Below, piece after piece: positions 41,736 to 51,291 of a stretch of DNA of 64,000 nt. The DNA comes from Thalassolituus sp. UBA674 (GTDB lineage: Bacteria; Pseudomonadota; Gammaproteobacteria; Pseudomonadales; Oceanobacteraceae). The notes beneath the pieces are model-generated. The model had not been told where the DNA came from. It saw nothing but the letters and a program-made list of their open reading frames with translations, and ran no database searches. The stretch is from assembly GCA_002298335.1 (NCBI GenBank), contig DBNK01000007.1, positions 35,365 through 99,364 on the forward strand. The letters are read 5' to 3'. A program made the position numbers and the translations under genes. Position 1 is the stretch's first letter; each line of letters starts with the position of its first letter.

Positions 41736-43397
41736 TCATGCCAGGCGTTTGTACTTCATCCGTTTCGGCTGTGCATCGCTGCCGAGACGCTTCTTCCGGT
41801 CTTCTTCGTACTCAGTATAGTTACCTGAGAAGAAAGTGACTTTCGAATCGCCTTCGTAGGCCAGAATGTGTGTCGCTATCCTGTCAAGGAACCAGCGGTC
41901 GTGCGACACCACCATCACAGTACCGGGGAAGGCATCAATGGCTTCTTCCAGAGCCCGCAGGGTTTCGACATCCAGGTCGTTGGACGGTTCGTCGAGGAGC
42001 AGCACGTTAGCGCCCTGCTTTAAGGTGTAGGCCAGTTGCAGGCGGCCACGTTCACCGCCGGACAGTTCGCCGACACGCTTCTGCTGATCACCACCTTTAA
42101 AGTTGAAACGGCCGATGTAAGAACGGCTCGGATAGTCTTTGCCGTTAATATTGATCATATCCATGCCGTCGGAGATGGCTTCCCATACCGTCTTTTTGTC
42201 GTCGAGTTCATCGCGCAGCTGTTCGACAAAAGCCAGCTTGACCGTTTCACCGGTCACCACTTCACCGGAATCCGGCGTTTCTTCTCCGGCGATCATGCGG
42301 AACAGGGTCGACTTACCGGCACCGTTACCGCCAATGATGCCCACAATAGCACCTGCAGGAACGGTGAATGACAGATCATCAATCAACACGCGATCGCCAT
42401 AGGCTTTGGTAACATTGTGAAACTCAATGACCTTGTCACCCAGACGCGGACCCGGTGGAATGTAGATTTCGTTGGTCTCATTGCGGGTCTGAAATTCACG
42501 CGAATTCATCTCTTCAAAACGGGCCAGACGCGACTTGCTCTTGGCCTGACGTCCCTTGGCACCCTGACGAACCCACTCAAGCTCATGCTTGATGGCTTTG
42601 GCGTGAGCTTCTTCCTGCTTCTTCTCCTGCTCTAAGCGCTTTTCTTTCGCTTCCAGCCAGGTGGTGTAATTACCCTGATACGGAATACCGTGGCCACGGT
42701 CCAGTTCCAGAATCCACTCGGCACAGTTATCGAGGAAGTAACGGTCGTGGGTGATGGCTACCACAGTGCCCGGGTATTCTTCGAGGAACTTCTCCAGCCA
42801 GCCGACGGATTCTGCATCCAGATGGTTGGTTGGTTCGTCTAACAGGAGCATGTCCGGTTTCGACATCAACAGACGGCACAGGGCCACACGGCGGCGCTCA
42901 CCTCCGGACAGCTTAGTGACATCGGCATCCCATGGCGGCAGACGCAGTGCATCAGCGGCGATTTCCATCTGGCGCTCCATGTCATGGCCACCCGCGGTTT
43001 CGATCAGGGCTTCCAGTTCACCCTGCTTTTTCGCCAGCGCATCAAAATCGGCATCGGGCTCGGCATAAGCAGCGTAGACTTTATCCAGTTCGGCTTTGGC
43101 ATTCACCAGCTCCGCCAGACCGTCTTCAACGTTGCCTTTCACGTCTTTGGCCGGATCAAGCTCCGGCTCCTGTGGCAGGTAACCGATTTTCAGGTCCGGC
43201 TGTGGCCGGGCCTCGCCGATGATGTCTGTATCAAGACCGGCCATGATTTTCAGCAGGGTCGATTTACCCGAGCCGTTCAGACCAAGCACACCAATCTTGG
43301 CGCCGGGAAAGAATGACAGGGAAATATCCCGCAGAATCTGACGCTTGGGCGGCACAATTTTGCCTAAGCGGTTCATGGTAAAAACGTATTGAGCCAT
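41736..43397 (-). CDS. ettA: Energy-dependent translational throttle protein EttA (ABC-F)
   Basis: EttA binds the ribosomal E site and gates the first translocation step in response to ADP/ATP ratio. The 553-residue product has two ABC domains: Walker A GLNGSGKST near residue 40 and GGNGAGKST near 355, with LSGGERRRVALCRLL and LSGGERGRLQLAYTL signatures. The inter-domain region carries the charged arm typical of EttA. The MAQYVFTMNRLGKIVPPKRQIL start matches the family. It is divergent from glyA across about 175 bp. Confidence 0.97.
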   Translation of the reverse strand: MAQYVFTMNRLGKIVPPKRQILRDISLSFFPGAKIGVLGLNGSGKSTLLKIMAGLDTDIIGEARPQPDLKIGYLPQEPELDPAKDVKGNVEDGLAELVNAKAELDKVYAAYAEPDADFDALAKKQGELEALIETAGGHDMERQMEIAADALRLPPWDADVTKLSGGERRRVALCRLLMSKPDMLLLDEPTNHLDAESVGWLEKFLEEYPGTVVAITHDRYFLDNCAEWILELDRGHGIPYQGNYTTWLEAKEKRLEQEKKQEEAHAKAIKHELEWVRQGAKGRQAKSKSRLARFEEMNSREFQTRNETNEIYIPPGPRLGDKVIEFHNVTKAYGDRVLIDDLSFTVPAGAIVGIIGGNGAGKSTLFRMIAGEETPDSGEVVTGETVKLAFVEQLRDELDDKKTVWEAISDGMDMININGKDYPSRSYIGRFNFKGGDQQKRVGELSGGERGRLQLAYTLKQGANVLLLDEPSNDLDVETLRALEEAIDAFPGTVMVVSHDRWFLDRIATHILAYEGDSKVTFFSGNYTEYEEDRKKRLGSDAQPKRMKYKRLA

Positions 43398-43497
43398 GGG
43401 TTGTTTCCTTATTCTGTCGATGGCGGAAAGCTACTGAAAAGCGCCCTTAAAGGCAACTGCAGGGCGGGTCTGCAGCAGACACCTGAGGTACGTATTT

Positions 43498-43512
43498 GTT
43501 CATGCGGTGAAC
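43498..43512. promoter_or_regulatory. Inverted repeat upstream of glyA
   Basis: GTTCA-TGCGG-TGAAC is a perfect 5-bp inverted repeat just upstream of a TAGAAT (43525-43530) that could serve as -10 box for glyA. It is close to, but opposite in orientation from, MetR half-sites. Operator function is inferred. Confidence 0.35.
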
Positions 43513-43573
43513 AGCGCTTTGAGGTAGAATACCGCTCCTTATTTTTCCACCCATTCCATGTGAGGACACCCGA

Positions 43574-44839
<1,266 letters not shown>

Positions 44840-44864
44840 AACCGGCCATTGGCGCACATCGGAT

Positions 44865-44895
44865 GTGACCATAAAATCACGTGTTTTATGGTTAC
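44865..44895. repeat. 31-bp hairpin after glyA without T-run
   Basis: GTGACCATAAAA (44865-44876) pairs with TTTTATGGTTAC (44884-44895) over 12 bp with one G-T pair and a 7-nt loop containing CACGTG. It could be the glyA terminator, but no T-run follows. An operator for the next gene is an alternative. Confidence 0.6.
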
Positions 44896-44915
44896 ATTCG
44901 TAACAAAGTAGTACT

Positions 44916-44981
44916 AAAAATGTATCAAAATGCGTCAAAACCGCTCAAAATGTAACCAAATGCATGACAATCCATGCCAAA
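44916..44981. promoter_or_regulatory. Helically phased A-tract array (predicted bent DNA)
   Basis: A-tracts end at 44920, 44930, 44940, 44950, 44960 and 44970, with a last one at 44979-44981, an almost exact 10-bp period. The units look like AAAATGxxTC repeats near 44917-44950. Such phasing bends DNA. The array lies about 230 bp upstream of the PF10118 gene. Between them are an inverted repeat ACCGTTTT/AAAACGGT (45004-45011/45028-45035) and GAATA/TATTC (45050-45063). Confidence 0.7.
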
Positions 44982-45215
44982 TGAGATCTTTTTTACATTA
45001 ATGACCGTTTTAATAGGATTGTCCGACAAAACGGTCTTGCGTTGAAAAAGAATAAGCGTATTCTTGTCGCTAGTAGTAATTAAACAGCTTTTGCCACCGG
45101 TAGCTGCAGAAGATAAGAGTCGCTCCCTCAGAGTGCTGTCGCCTGATTGATTAGGGCGCGTTGGTATCGGTGTCATGTAGTAACAACTTTCCTGGTTATC
45201 CATAGGAGCTTGGCC

Positions 45216-46124
45216 ATGACTGATGTAAGCATCGCAGCAAACAACACTGGCGCAGTCCGCATGACGGCTGGTGAGCGCGCAGGTATTCCTCCAAGAAGAA
45301 TGGACTTCGAATTCTCAGCTGATTCAGAAAAGTACTGGCTGAACGGCAGCCCGTTCCTGACTCTGCTGGTGTCTGCCCTGTCCACTACTTTCCCAGCTGG
45401 TGAGACTTTCTTCGTAGACAGTGTGCGTCACTATCGCGACAAGATCACTGATCAGAAACTGAAAGACGAAGTCGCAGGCTTCATCGGTCAGGAAGCTATG
45501 CACTCCAAAGAGCACATGGCATTCAACCATATGATGGACGAGCGTGGCCTGTCCGGTTCCGGTCTGGAGCGTATTGCTGACTGGACTGTTTCTATCCTGA
45601 AAAAGCTGCCACCTAAGCTGCAGCTTGCCGCTACCTGCGGTATGGAGCACTACACTGCCGCTTTCGCTGAATACGTTCTGCGTAACCAGGCTCTGCAGGA
45701 CCTGTTCACCGACAAGAAGGTTCTGAACCTGTGGCTGTGGCACGCTCTGGAAGAAAACGAGCACAAAACTGTTGCTTATGACGTGTACAACGCCGTAGGT
45801 GGTGGTTACTTCACCCGTATTCTGGGAATGATCGTGGGCAGTATCGCTCTGTTCGGTACTGTATTCGTCGGTCACCTGCGTCTGCTGTGGGAAGACGGTG
45901 CTCTCTTTAACTTCAAAGACAATGCCAAAGGCATCTGGTTTGCCTTCGGTTGGAGAGGTGTGGTTCACGATCTGGTTGGTAAGCTGTTCGACTACTTCCG
46001 TCCTGGCTTCCACCCACTGGACCACGACACTGTGGAACTGCTGGAAGAATGGCGTGAAAAAATGTTTGCCGACGGTGGTATCCTGGCAGACCAGATCAAA
46101 AACCCGCGTCGCACTGCCGCCTGA
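45216..46124 (+). CDS. PF10118 family predicted metal-dependent hydrolase
   Basis: The 302-residue product matches the family of predicted metal-dependent hydrolases: FFVDSVRHYRDKI near residues 64-76, FIGQEAMHSKEHMAFN with Glu/His residues, and LWHALEENEHKTVAYDVYNAV with an ExxEH set, a helical, ferritin-like di-metal arrangement. A GGAG site precedes the ATG at 45216. Strong bias to codons of highly expressed genes (CTG, CGT, GGT, GCT) and the elaborate upstream region suggest it can be abundant. The family often occurs with lipid genes, but none is next to it here. One hydrophobic segment lies near residues 205-225. Confidence 0.85.
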   Translation: MTDVSIAANNTGAVRMTAGERAGIPPRRMDFEFSADSEKYWLNGSPFLTLLVSALSTTFPAGETFFVDSVRHYRDKITDQKLKDEVAGFIGQEAMHSKEHMAFNHMMDERGLSGSGLERIADWTVSILKKLPPKLQLAATCGMEHYTAAFAEYVLRNQALQDLFTDKKVLNLWLWHALEENEHKTVAYDVYNAVGGGYFTRILGMIVGSIALFGTVFVGHLRLLWEDGALFNFKDNAKGIWFAFGWRGVVHDLVGKLFDYFRPGFHPLDHDTVELLEEWREKMFADGGILADQIKNPRRTAA

Positions 46125-46143
46125 TCTGACTTTCCGCTTGACG

Positions 46144-46170
46144 AAAGCCGCTCACTGAGCGGCTTTTCTG
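46144..46170 (+). terminator. Rho-independent terminator after the PF10118 gene
   Basis: A 10-bp perfect stem AAAGCCGCTC (46144-46153) / GAGCGGCTTT (46157-46166) with a 3-nt loop and a T-rich tail, 19 bp after the stop. Confidence 0.9.
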
Positions 46171-46276
46171 TTTCTGACAGACCGGTCCCGACACCGCTCC
46201 GGACTTGCCTCTGCGCGCTGCTGCAGGTAGTATCCCGGCACTCTTATCCGACACGTTCCGGACACGCTCTTTACCT

Positions 46277-46744
46277 ATGCACTGCCCCTTCTGCGCCCAC
46301 CCAGATACCCGTGTTATCGACTCACGATTGGTTGCCAATGGTGAGCAGATCCGCAGGCGCCGCGAGTGCATCGGTTGCAATGAGCGCTTTACCACATTTG
46401 AAACCGCTGAGCTGCAGATGCCCAAAGTCATCAAGCAGGATCTCAGCCGTGAATCCTTTGATGAAAATAAGCTGCGCGCCGGTATGCAACGGGCACTCGA
46501 AAAGCGTCCGGTCAGCGTCGAAGACATCGAACTGAGCCTGCGCCGCATCCAGCAGGTCCTGCGGGGCAATGGCGAGCGCGAGGTTCCCAGCCGTCAGATC
46601 GGTGAACTGGTGATGACTGAACTCAGTGCCCTGGATCAGGTGGCATACGTCCGCTTTGCCTCGGTGTACCGCAGCTTCAAAGACCTTGAAGCCTTCCGCG
46701 CTGAAATCGACCGTCTGACCCCGCAGCCGGAGGACGACCAATGA
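46277..46744 (+). CDS. nrdR: Transcriptional repressor NrdR
   Basis: NrdR represses ribonucleotide reductase genes in response to nucleotides. The 155-residue product has a zinc ribbon (Cys3, Cys6, Cys31, Cys34) and an ATP-cone domain from about residue 49 (VIKQDLSRESFDENKLRAGM). The start MHCPFCAHPDTRV at 46277 is the invariant family start. The ATGA overlap with ribD places it at the head of the riboflavin-nusB-thiL operon, as in many proteobacteria. Confidence 0.97.
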   Translation: MHCPFCAHPDTRVIDSRLVANGEQIRRRRECIGCNERFTTFETAELQMPKVIKQDLSRESFDENKLRAGMQRALEKRPVSVEDIELSLRRIQQVLRGNGEREVPSRQIGELVMTELSALDQVAYVRFASVYRSFKDLEAFRAEIDRLTPQPEDDQ

Positions 46745-47907
46745 CCGACGAACATTATATGCAGCGGGCCCTTGAGCTGGCTGCCAGAGGCTTGTACACC
46801 ACCTCACCGAATCCGCGGGTTGGCTGTGTCATCGTCAGACATCAACAGATCGTTGGCGAAGGCTGGCATCAGCAGGCCGGTGGCCCTCACGCGGAAGTCC
46901 ATGCGCTGCAACAGGCTGGCGGGAATGCCCGGGGGGCCACCGCCTACGTCACGCTGGAACCCTGCAGCCATCATGGCCGCACACCACCCTGCGCCGACGC
47001 CCTGATCCGGGCCGGTGTCAGCCGGGTCGTCGGGGCTGTCCGTGATCCGAATCCTGAAGTTGCCGGGCGTGGTTACCAGAAGCTGCGAGATGCCGGAATT
47101 ACCGTTACCGAAGCTTGTCTGGAAGATAAAGCCCGTCAGCTCAATGAGGGTTTCTTTCTCAGAATGACCCGGGGCCGCCCGTTTGTGCGGCTGAAACTGG
47201 CCATGAGTCTGGATGGGCGCACGGCGATGGCTTCCGGCGAAAGCCAGTGGATCACAGGCGCCGAGGCCCGCCGCGACGTTCAGACCCTGCGTGCCCGCAG
47301 CTGTGCCATTATTACCGGCGCAGACTCCGTCCTGATTGATAACCCGGCGATGACAGTACGCCCCCGGGAAGCCGGGCTGGATATCCCCGCCGGACTGGAA
47401 CGCCAGCCGCTGCGGGTCATCATCGATGGACAACAGCGTCTCGACCCGGGTCGCAGAATCTTCACCGAAAAAGGTGATATTCTTCTGGCAGGCACCCGGC
47501 CCCGTGTACAGCCATTCCAGCGTGATCCGGCGCTTGGCAGCCTCAGTGAATGGCACGGCGAAAAGCAGGGCAAGACCGATCTGACCTCCCTGCTGGATCA
47601 TCTGGGCAGTCTTGGCTGCAATGAAGTGCTGGTCGAAACCGGCGCTCAGCTGGCCGGTGCCTTTGTCGCCGCCGGACTGGTGGACGAACTGGTGATTTAC
47701 TGTGCACCAACGCTGCTTGGCAGCCGCGCCCGCCCGCTGCTGGATCTCGGGCTGGATAAAATGAAACAACAGCTGCGCTGGCACTGGCAGGATGTGTCTA
47801 TGAGCGGAAACGATCTGCGTCTGACACTCAGACCAGAGGCCGCCGCGGCGGAAACCGGACAAGGCATTACTGAAGCCTTTCTGAAAGAACATGGCTTCTG
47901 GAAGTAA
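46741..47907 (+). CDS. ribD: Bifunctional riboflavin deaminase/reductase RibD
   Basis: RibD deaminates the pyrimidine product of GTP cyclohydrolase II and then reduces its ribose side chain. The 388-residue product has the deaminase zinc site HAE (residues 50-52) with Cys75 and Cys84 in PCSHHGRTPPC. A C-terminal reductase domain follows (KLAMSLDGRTAMASGESQWITG near 155). It overlaps nrdR by 4 bp and precedes ribBX by 15 bp. Confidence 0.96.
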   Translation: MTDEHYMQRALELAARGLYTTSPNPRVGCVIVRHQQIVGEGWHQQAGGPHAEVHALQQAGGNARGATAYVTLEPCSHHGRTPPCADALIRAGVSRVVGAVRDPNPEVAGRGYQKLRDAGITVTEACLEDKARQLNEGFFLRMTRGRPFVRLKLAMSLDGRTAMASGESQWITGAEARRDVQTLRARSCAIITGADSVLIDNPAMTVRPREAGLDIPAGLERQPLRVIIDGQQRLDPGRRIFTEKGDILLAGTRPRVQPFQRDPALGSLSEWHGEKQGKTDLTSLLDHLGSLGCNEVLVETGAQLAGAFVAAGLVDELVIYCAPTLLGSRARPLLDLGLDKMKQQLRWHWQDVSMSGNDLRLTLRPEAAAAETGQGITEAFLKEHGFWK

Positions 47908-47922
47908 CTGGAACAAAAAATT

Positions 47923-49038
47923 ATGGCACTGAACCGAATAGAAGAAATCATCGCGGACATCCGCGAAGGTAAAATGGTCATCCTGATGGATGATGAAGGC
48001 CGCGAAAACGAAGGCGACATCATTGTTGCCGCAGAAAAGGTTACACCAGCCGTCATTAACTTCATGGCGACTGAAGCCCGTGGTCTGATCTGTCTGACCC
48101 TGACCGGCGAACGCTGTGATTATCTGGGCCTGCCTGCCATGGTCGCCGGTAACGGCGCTAAGTTCTCCACGCCGTTCACCGTCTCGATTGAAGCTGCCGA
48201 AGGTGTGACCACCGGTATTTCCGCCGCTGACCGCGCCAAAACCATTCTGGCCGCCGTCAACCCGATGGGTAAACCGGAAGACATCGTCCAGCCGGGCCAC
48301 ATATTCCCACTGCGCGCCCGCCCGGGTGGCGTACTCAGCCGTGCCGGTCATACCGAAGCCGGTTGTGATCTGGCCCGTCTGGCCGGACTGATTCCGGCAG
48401 CAGCGATTGTCGAAGTCATGAATGCCGACGGCACCATGGCGCGCCGTCCGGACCTGGAAGTCTTCGCTGAGAAGCACGACATCAAAATCGGCACCATCGC
48501 TGATCTGATTCAATACCGCATCGCCAACGAAAAGACCGTTGATCTGGTGTGTGAGCAGGACGTTCATACCGAGTTCGGTGAATTTAAACTTCACACCTTC
48601 CGCGACAGCATTCTGGGTGAAACCCACCTGGCGCTGACACTGGGTGACATCCAGCCAGAAACACCAACGCTGGTGCGCGTTCAGACCAACAACCTGATCC
48701 GTGATGTACTGGGTATCCGCAGCGGTGACTCACCGAGCTGGTCATCCACTCAGGCACTGAAGCGCATTGCCGAGGAAGGCAAAGGTGCTCTGGTACTGCT
48801 GTCGGTTGATGCACACGAACCCGTCAGCTTCAGCCTGGATGAACTGTCCGGCAAACAGCGCCCGGTACGCAGTGCCAACACCGACAGCTCCGGCGCCTTC
48901 CTGACAATCGGTACCGGCTCGCAGATTCTGCGGGCACTGGGTATCCGTCAGATGCGCCTGCTCAGTTCAGAAATGAAATACAGTGGTATTTCCGGCTTCG
49001 ATCTGGAAATCTCCGAATATCTGCCTTATTCCGAATAA
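47923..49038 (+). CDS. ribB: DHBP synthase with degenerate GTP cyclohydrolase II domain (RibBX)
   Basis: The first ~200 residues are 3,4-dihydroxy-2-butanone-4-phosphate synthase, with the metal motif DDEGRENEGD near residues 22-31 and RPGGVLSRAGHTEAGCDL near 130. The last ~170 residues have the GTP cyclohydrolase II layout, but the zinc-binding cysteine triad and the surrounding GxCxTGD motif are absent; this half has only one cysteine. It is therefore the RibBX type, and the cyclohydrolase step must come from a separate ribA. It lies between ribD and ribH. No riboflavin synthase gene is present in this operon. Confidence 0.9.
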   Translation: MALNRIEEIIADIREGKMVILMDDEGRENEGDIIVAAEKVTPAVINFMATEARGLICLTLTGERCDYLGLPAMVAGNGAKFSTPFTVSIEAAEGVTTGISAADRAKTILAAVNPMGKPEDIVQPGHIFPLRARPGGVLSRAGHTEAGCDLARLAGLIPAAAIVEVMNADGTMARRPDLEVFAEKHDIKIGTIADLIQYRIANEKTVDLVCEQDVHTEFGEFKLHTFRDSILGETHLALTLGDIQPETPTLVRVQTNNLIRDVLGIRSGDSPSWSSTQALKRIAEEGKGALVLLSVDAHEPVSFSLDELSGKQRPVRSANTDSSGAFLTIGTGSQILRALGIRQMRLLSSEMKYSGISGFDLEISEYLPYSE

Positions 49039-49052
49039 AGTAAGGAACCAAC

Positions 49053-49529
49053 ATGAAATCAATTGAGACCATTGAAGGCAAAATGACTCCGAACGATGGC
49101 AAATACGCCATCGTAGTAGGTCGCTGGAACGCCTTTGTTGTAGAAAGCCTGCTGGAAGGTGCAGTCGACAGCCTGCTGCGTCACGGTGTGGATGAAGACA
49201 ACATCACCATCATCCGTGCACCGGGTGCCTTTGAGATCCCGCTGGTAGTACAGCGTGCTGCATCGTCTGAAAAGTACGATGCCATTATCGCACTGGGTGC
49301 TGTCATCCGTGGCGGTACCCCGCACTTTGAATACGTGGCCGGTGAATGCACCAAAGGTCTGTCTCAGGTCTCTCTGGACTTCTCCATTCCGGTGGCGTTC
49401 GGCGTACTGACCGTGGACAGCATTGAGCAGGCCATCGAGCGCTCCGGCACTAAAGCCGGCAACAAGGGCGAAGAGGCTGCTATGTCGGCATTCGAGATGG
49501 TATCCCTGCTGAAGGCGATGGAGGCCTGA
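49053..49529 (+). CDS. ribH: 6,7-dimethyl-8-ribityllumazine synthase
   Basis: RibH condenses the products of RibD and RibB to lumazine. The 158-residue product shows IVVGRWNAFVVESLLEGAVDSLLRHGV, the substrate-binding PGAFEIPLVVQRA and GAVIRGGTPHFEYVAGE with the catalytic histidine. The characteristic GVLTVDSIEQAIERSG segment follows. Icosahedral assembly is usual for the family. It precedes nusB by 5 bp. Confidence 0.96.
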   Translation: MKSIETIEGKMTPNDGKYAIVVGRWNAFVVESLLEGAVDSLLRHGVDEDNITIIRAPGAFEIPLVVQRAASSEKYDAIIALGAVIRGGTPHFEYVAGECTKGLSQVSLDFSIPVAFGVLTVDSIEQAIERSGTKAGNKGEEAAMSAFEMVSLLKAMEA

Positions 49530-49534
49530 TCCCG

Positions 49535-49996
49535 ATGTCCCGTGCTTCCGGACAACAGAAATCCAGTCCGTCTGCGCGGCGCAAAGCCCGTCGCTTTGCG
49601 CTGCAGGCCCTGTACCAATGGCAGATGACCGGCTCAGGCCTCAACGATATCGAAGCGGAATTCCGCACCGATAACGACATGAGCAAGGTCGACATGGAAT
49701 ACTTCCACGACATTCTGCATGGTGTGCCCAAATCCAAAACCGATATGGACGCCAAGATCGAGCCGTTTCTGGACCGCCGCATTGATGAGCTGACCCCGGT
49801 GGAGCTGGCCATCCTGCGTCTCGGTGCTTACGAGATGTGCCACCGCATCGACGTGCCGTACAAAGTCGTGATCAACGAAGCGGTCGAGCTGGCCAAAACC
49901 TTCGGCGCGACCGATGGCCACAAATACGTAAACGGTGTGCTGGATAAACTGGCCCAGCGTGAACGTATGGTCGAAATCAAAGGCTACTCTTCCTGA
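49535..49996 (+). CDS. nusB: Transcription antitermination factor NusB
   Basis: NusB binds boxA RNA with S10 to prevent early termination in rRNA operons. The 153-residue all-helical product has ARRKARRFALQALYQWQMTG at the start and IDELTPVELAILRLGAYEM and VINEAVELAKTFGATDGHKYVNGVLDKL at the end. The ribH-nusB-thiL order is conserved in gammaproteobacteria. It is separated from thiL by 3 bp. Confidence 0.97.
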   Translation: MSRASGQQKSSPSARRKARRFALQALYQWQMTGSGLNDIEAEFRTDNDMSKVDMEYFHDILHGVPKSKTDMDAKIEPFLDRRIDELTPVELAILRLGAYEMCHRIDVPYKVVINEAVELAKTFGATDGHKYVNGVLDKLAQRERMVEIKGYSS

Positions 49997-49999
49997 GTT

Positions 50000-50947
50000 A
50001 TGTCCCGGCCACCTGAGTTTGAGCTGATCAGCACTTACTTTGGCCGGGGTTACCCTGACTCCCCTGATGTGATCGTACCGAACGGTGATGACTGTTCGGT
50101 CATTGCCGTGCCTGCCGGTTACCAGCTCGCCCAGAGCATTGATACTCAGGTCGAAGACATTCACTTCCCTGCGGCTGCTCCCGCAAGCCTGATTGCCGGG
50201 CGTGCTCTGCGCTGTGCCGCCAGTGACCTGGCCGCCATGGGCGCTGCCCCACAGGGATTTCATCTGGCACTGACCCTGCCCAACTCCGACTCGTACTGGC
50301 TTGAGGGCTTTGCCTGCGGTCTGAGAGACGCCGCGCAGACTCTGAATCTGCCCTTGTTAGGCGGCGATACCACACGCGGTAACTCGCTGGTGATCACAGT
50401 AGCGGTCCAGGGGCTGGTGCCTGAAGGGGCGGCTATTACCCGTGGAGGAGCAAAACCCGGTGACGATATCTGGGTCAGTGGTGTCATCGGAGCTTCAGCA
50501 CTGGCACTCAGCACCGTACTCGATACGCCCCATAAGGACGACACCTCTACCGCGCCTTACTGGCACCCGCAGATTCAGACCGCGCTTGGTCAGGGCCTGT
50601 GCGGACTGGCCACCGCCGCACTGGATATCTCTGACGGCCTGCTGCAGGATGCGGGACACATTGCCCGGGCCTCCGGCGTCAAACTGATCCTGACCGATTC
50701 TGACATCCCCACCGCCGTAAGGCGGGAACACCCGGACTGGCAACGCTGTCTCAGCGGAGGCGATGACTACCAGTTAGTATTTACCGCACCCACAGATGCG
50801 CGGGCGGAGATTGAACGCCTGAGCCAGACACTCGGTCTGAAACACTGCCGCCGGATCGGTGCAGTCACCGATGGCCAGGGCGTCGTACTGCAGGATGCTA
50901 CTGGCAGAGACATCACCCCAGAGCAGTCAGGTTACTCGCATTTCTGA
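50000..50947 (+). CDS. thiL: Thiamine-monophosphate kinase
   Basis: ThiL phosphorylates thiamine monophosphate to the active diphosphate. The 315-residue product starts EFELISTYFGRG and has NGDDCSVIAVPAGYQLAQSIDTQVEDIHF near residues 28-56, with metal-binding aspartates. LLGGDTTRG, TAALDISDGLLQDAGHIARAS and the SGGDDYQLVFT motif follow. Length and motif order fit the AIRS-like kinase. It is the usual last gene of the nrdR-rib-nusB-thiL operon. Confidence 0.96.
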   Translation: MSRPPEFELISTYFGRGYPDSPDVIVPNGDDCSVIAVPAGYQLAQSIDTQVEDIHFPAAAPASLIAGRALRCAASDLAAMGAAPQGFHLALTLPNSDSYWLEGFACGLRDAAQTLNLPLLGGDTTRGNSLVITVAVQGLVPEGAAITRGGAKPGDDIWVSGVIGASALALSTVLDTPHKDDTSTAPYWHPQIQTALGQGLCGLATAALDISDGLLQDAGHIARASGVKLILTDSDIPTAVRREHPDWQRCLSGGDDYQLVFTAPTDARAEIERLSQTLGLKHCRRIGAVTDGQGVVLQDATGRDITPEQSGYSHF

Positions 50948-50978
50948 AGGCAAACACCATAAAAAGGAACACGGAATA

Positions 50979-51281
50979 ATGACCACCGAAAACACAACAG
51001 CAGACATCACCACCGACATCGAAGCCGCCGTTTTCCGCCGTCTGCTGCAACATCTGGATGAACACAAAGAGGTGCAGAACATAGAGCTGATGAACCTCGC
51101 CGATTTCTGCCGTAACTGTCTGGCCAAATGGTACGTCACCGCCGCTGAAGAACGTGGCGAAAGTATCGACTACGAAGCCGCCCGCGAAATTGTTTATGGC
51201 ATGCCCTATTCCGAATGGAAGACCCTGTATCAGAAAGAAGCTACGCCCGAACAACTGGCCGCCTTTAACAATAAAAAATAA
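50979..51281 (+). CDS. DUF1244 family protein
   Basis: The 100-residue product has a variable acidic start and the DUF1244 core FRRLLQHLDEHKEVQNIELMNLADFCRNCLAKWY, followed by YEAAREIVYGMPYSEWKTLYQKEA. Such small helical proteins are widespread in proteobacteria with unknown function. The ATG at 50979 has AAGGA upstream. It is 31 bp after thiL and 10 bp before the SIMPL gene, so cotranscription is likely. Confidence 0.88.
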   Translation: MTTENTTADITTDIEAAVFRRLLQHLDEHKEVQNIELMNLADFCRNCLAKWYVTAAEERGESIDYEAAREIVYGMPYSEWKTLYQKEATPEQLAAFNNKK

Positions 51282-51291
51282 GGATTCTGTG

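Noticed and set aside
46125..47922. FMN riboswitch in front of the riboflavin genes
   Set aside because: The spaces before nrdR, ribD and ribBX are too short or lack the conserved RFN pattern; genes overlap or lie 15 bp apart.
46804..48627. Open frame of 607 codons on the minus strand
   Set aside because: It covers ribD and ribBX in antisense; both are clearly real and the minus-strand product has no recognisable features.
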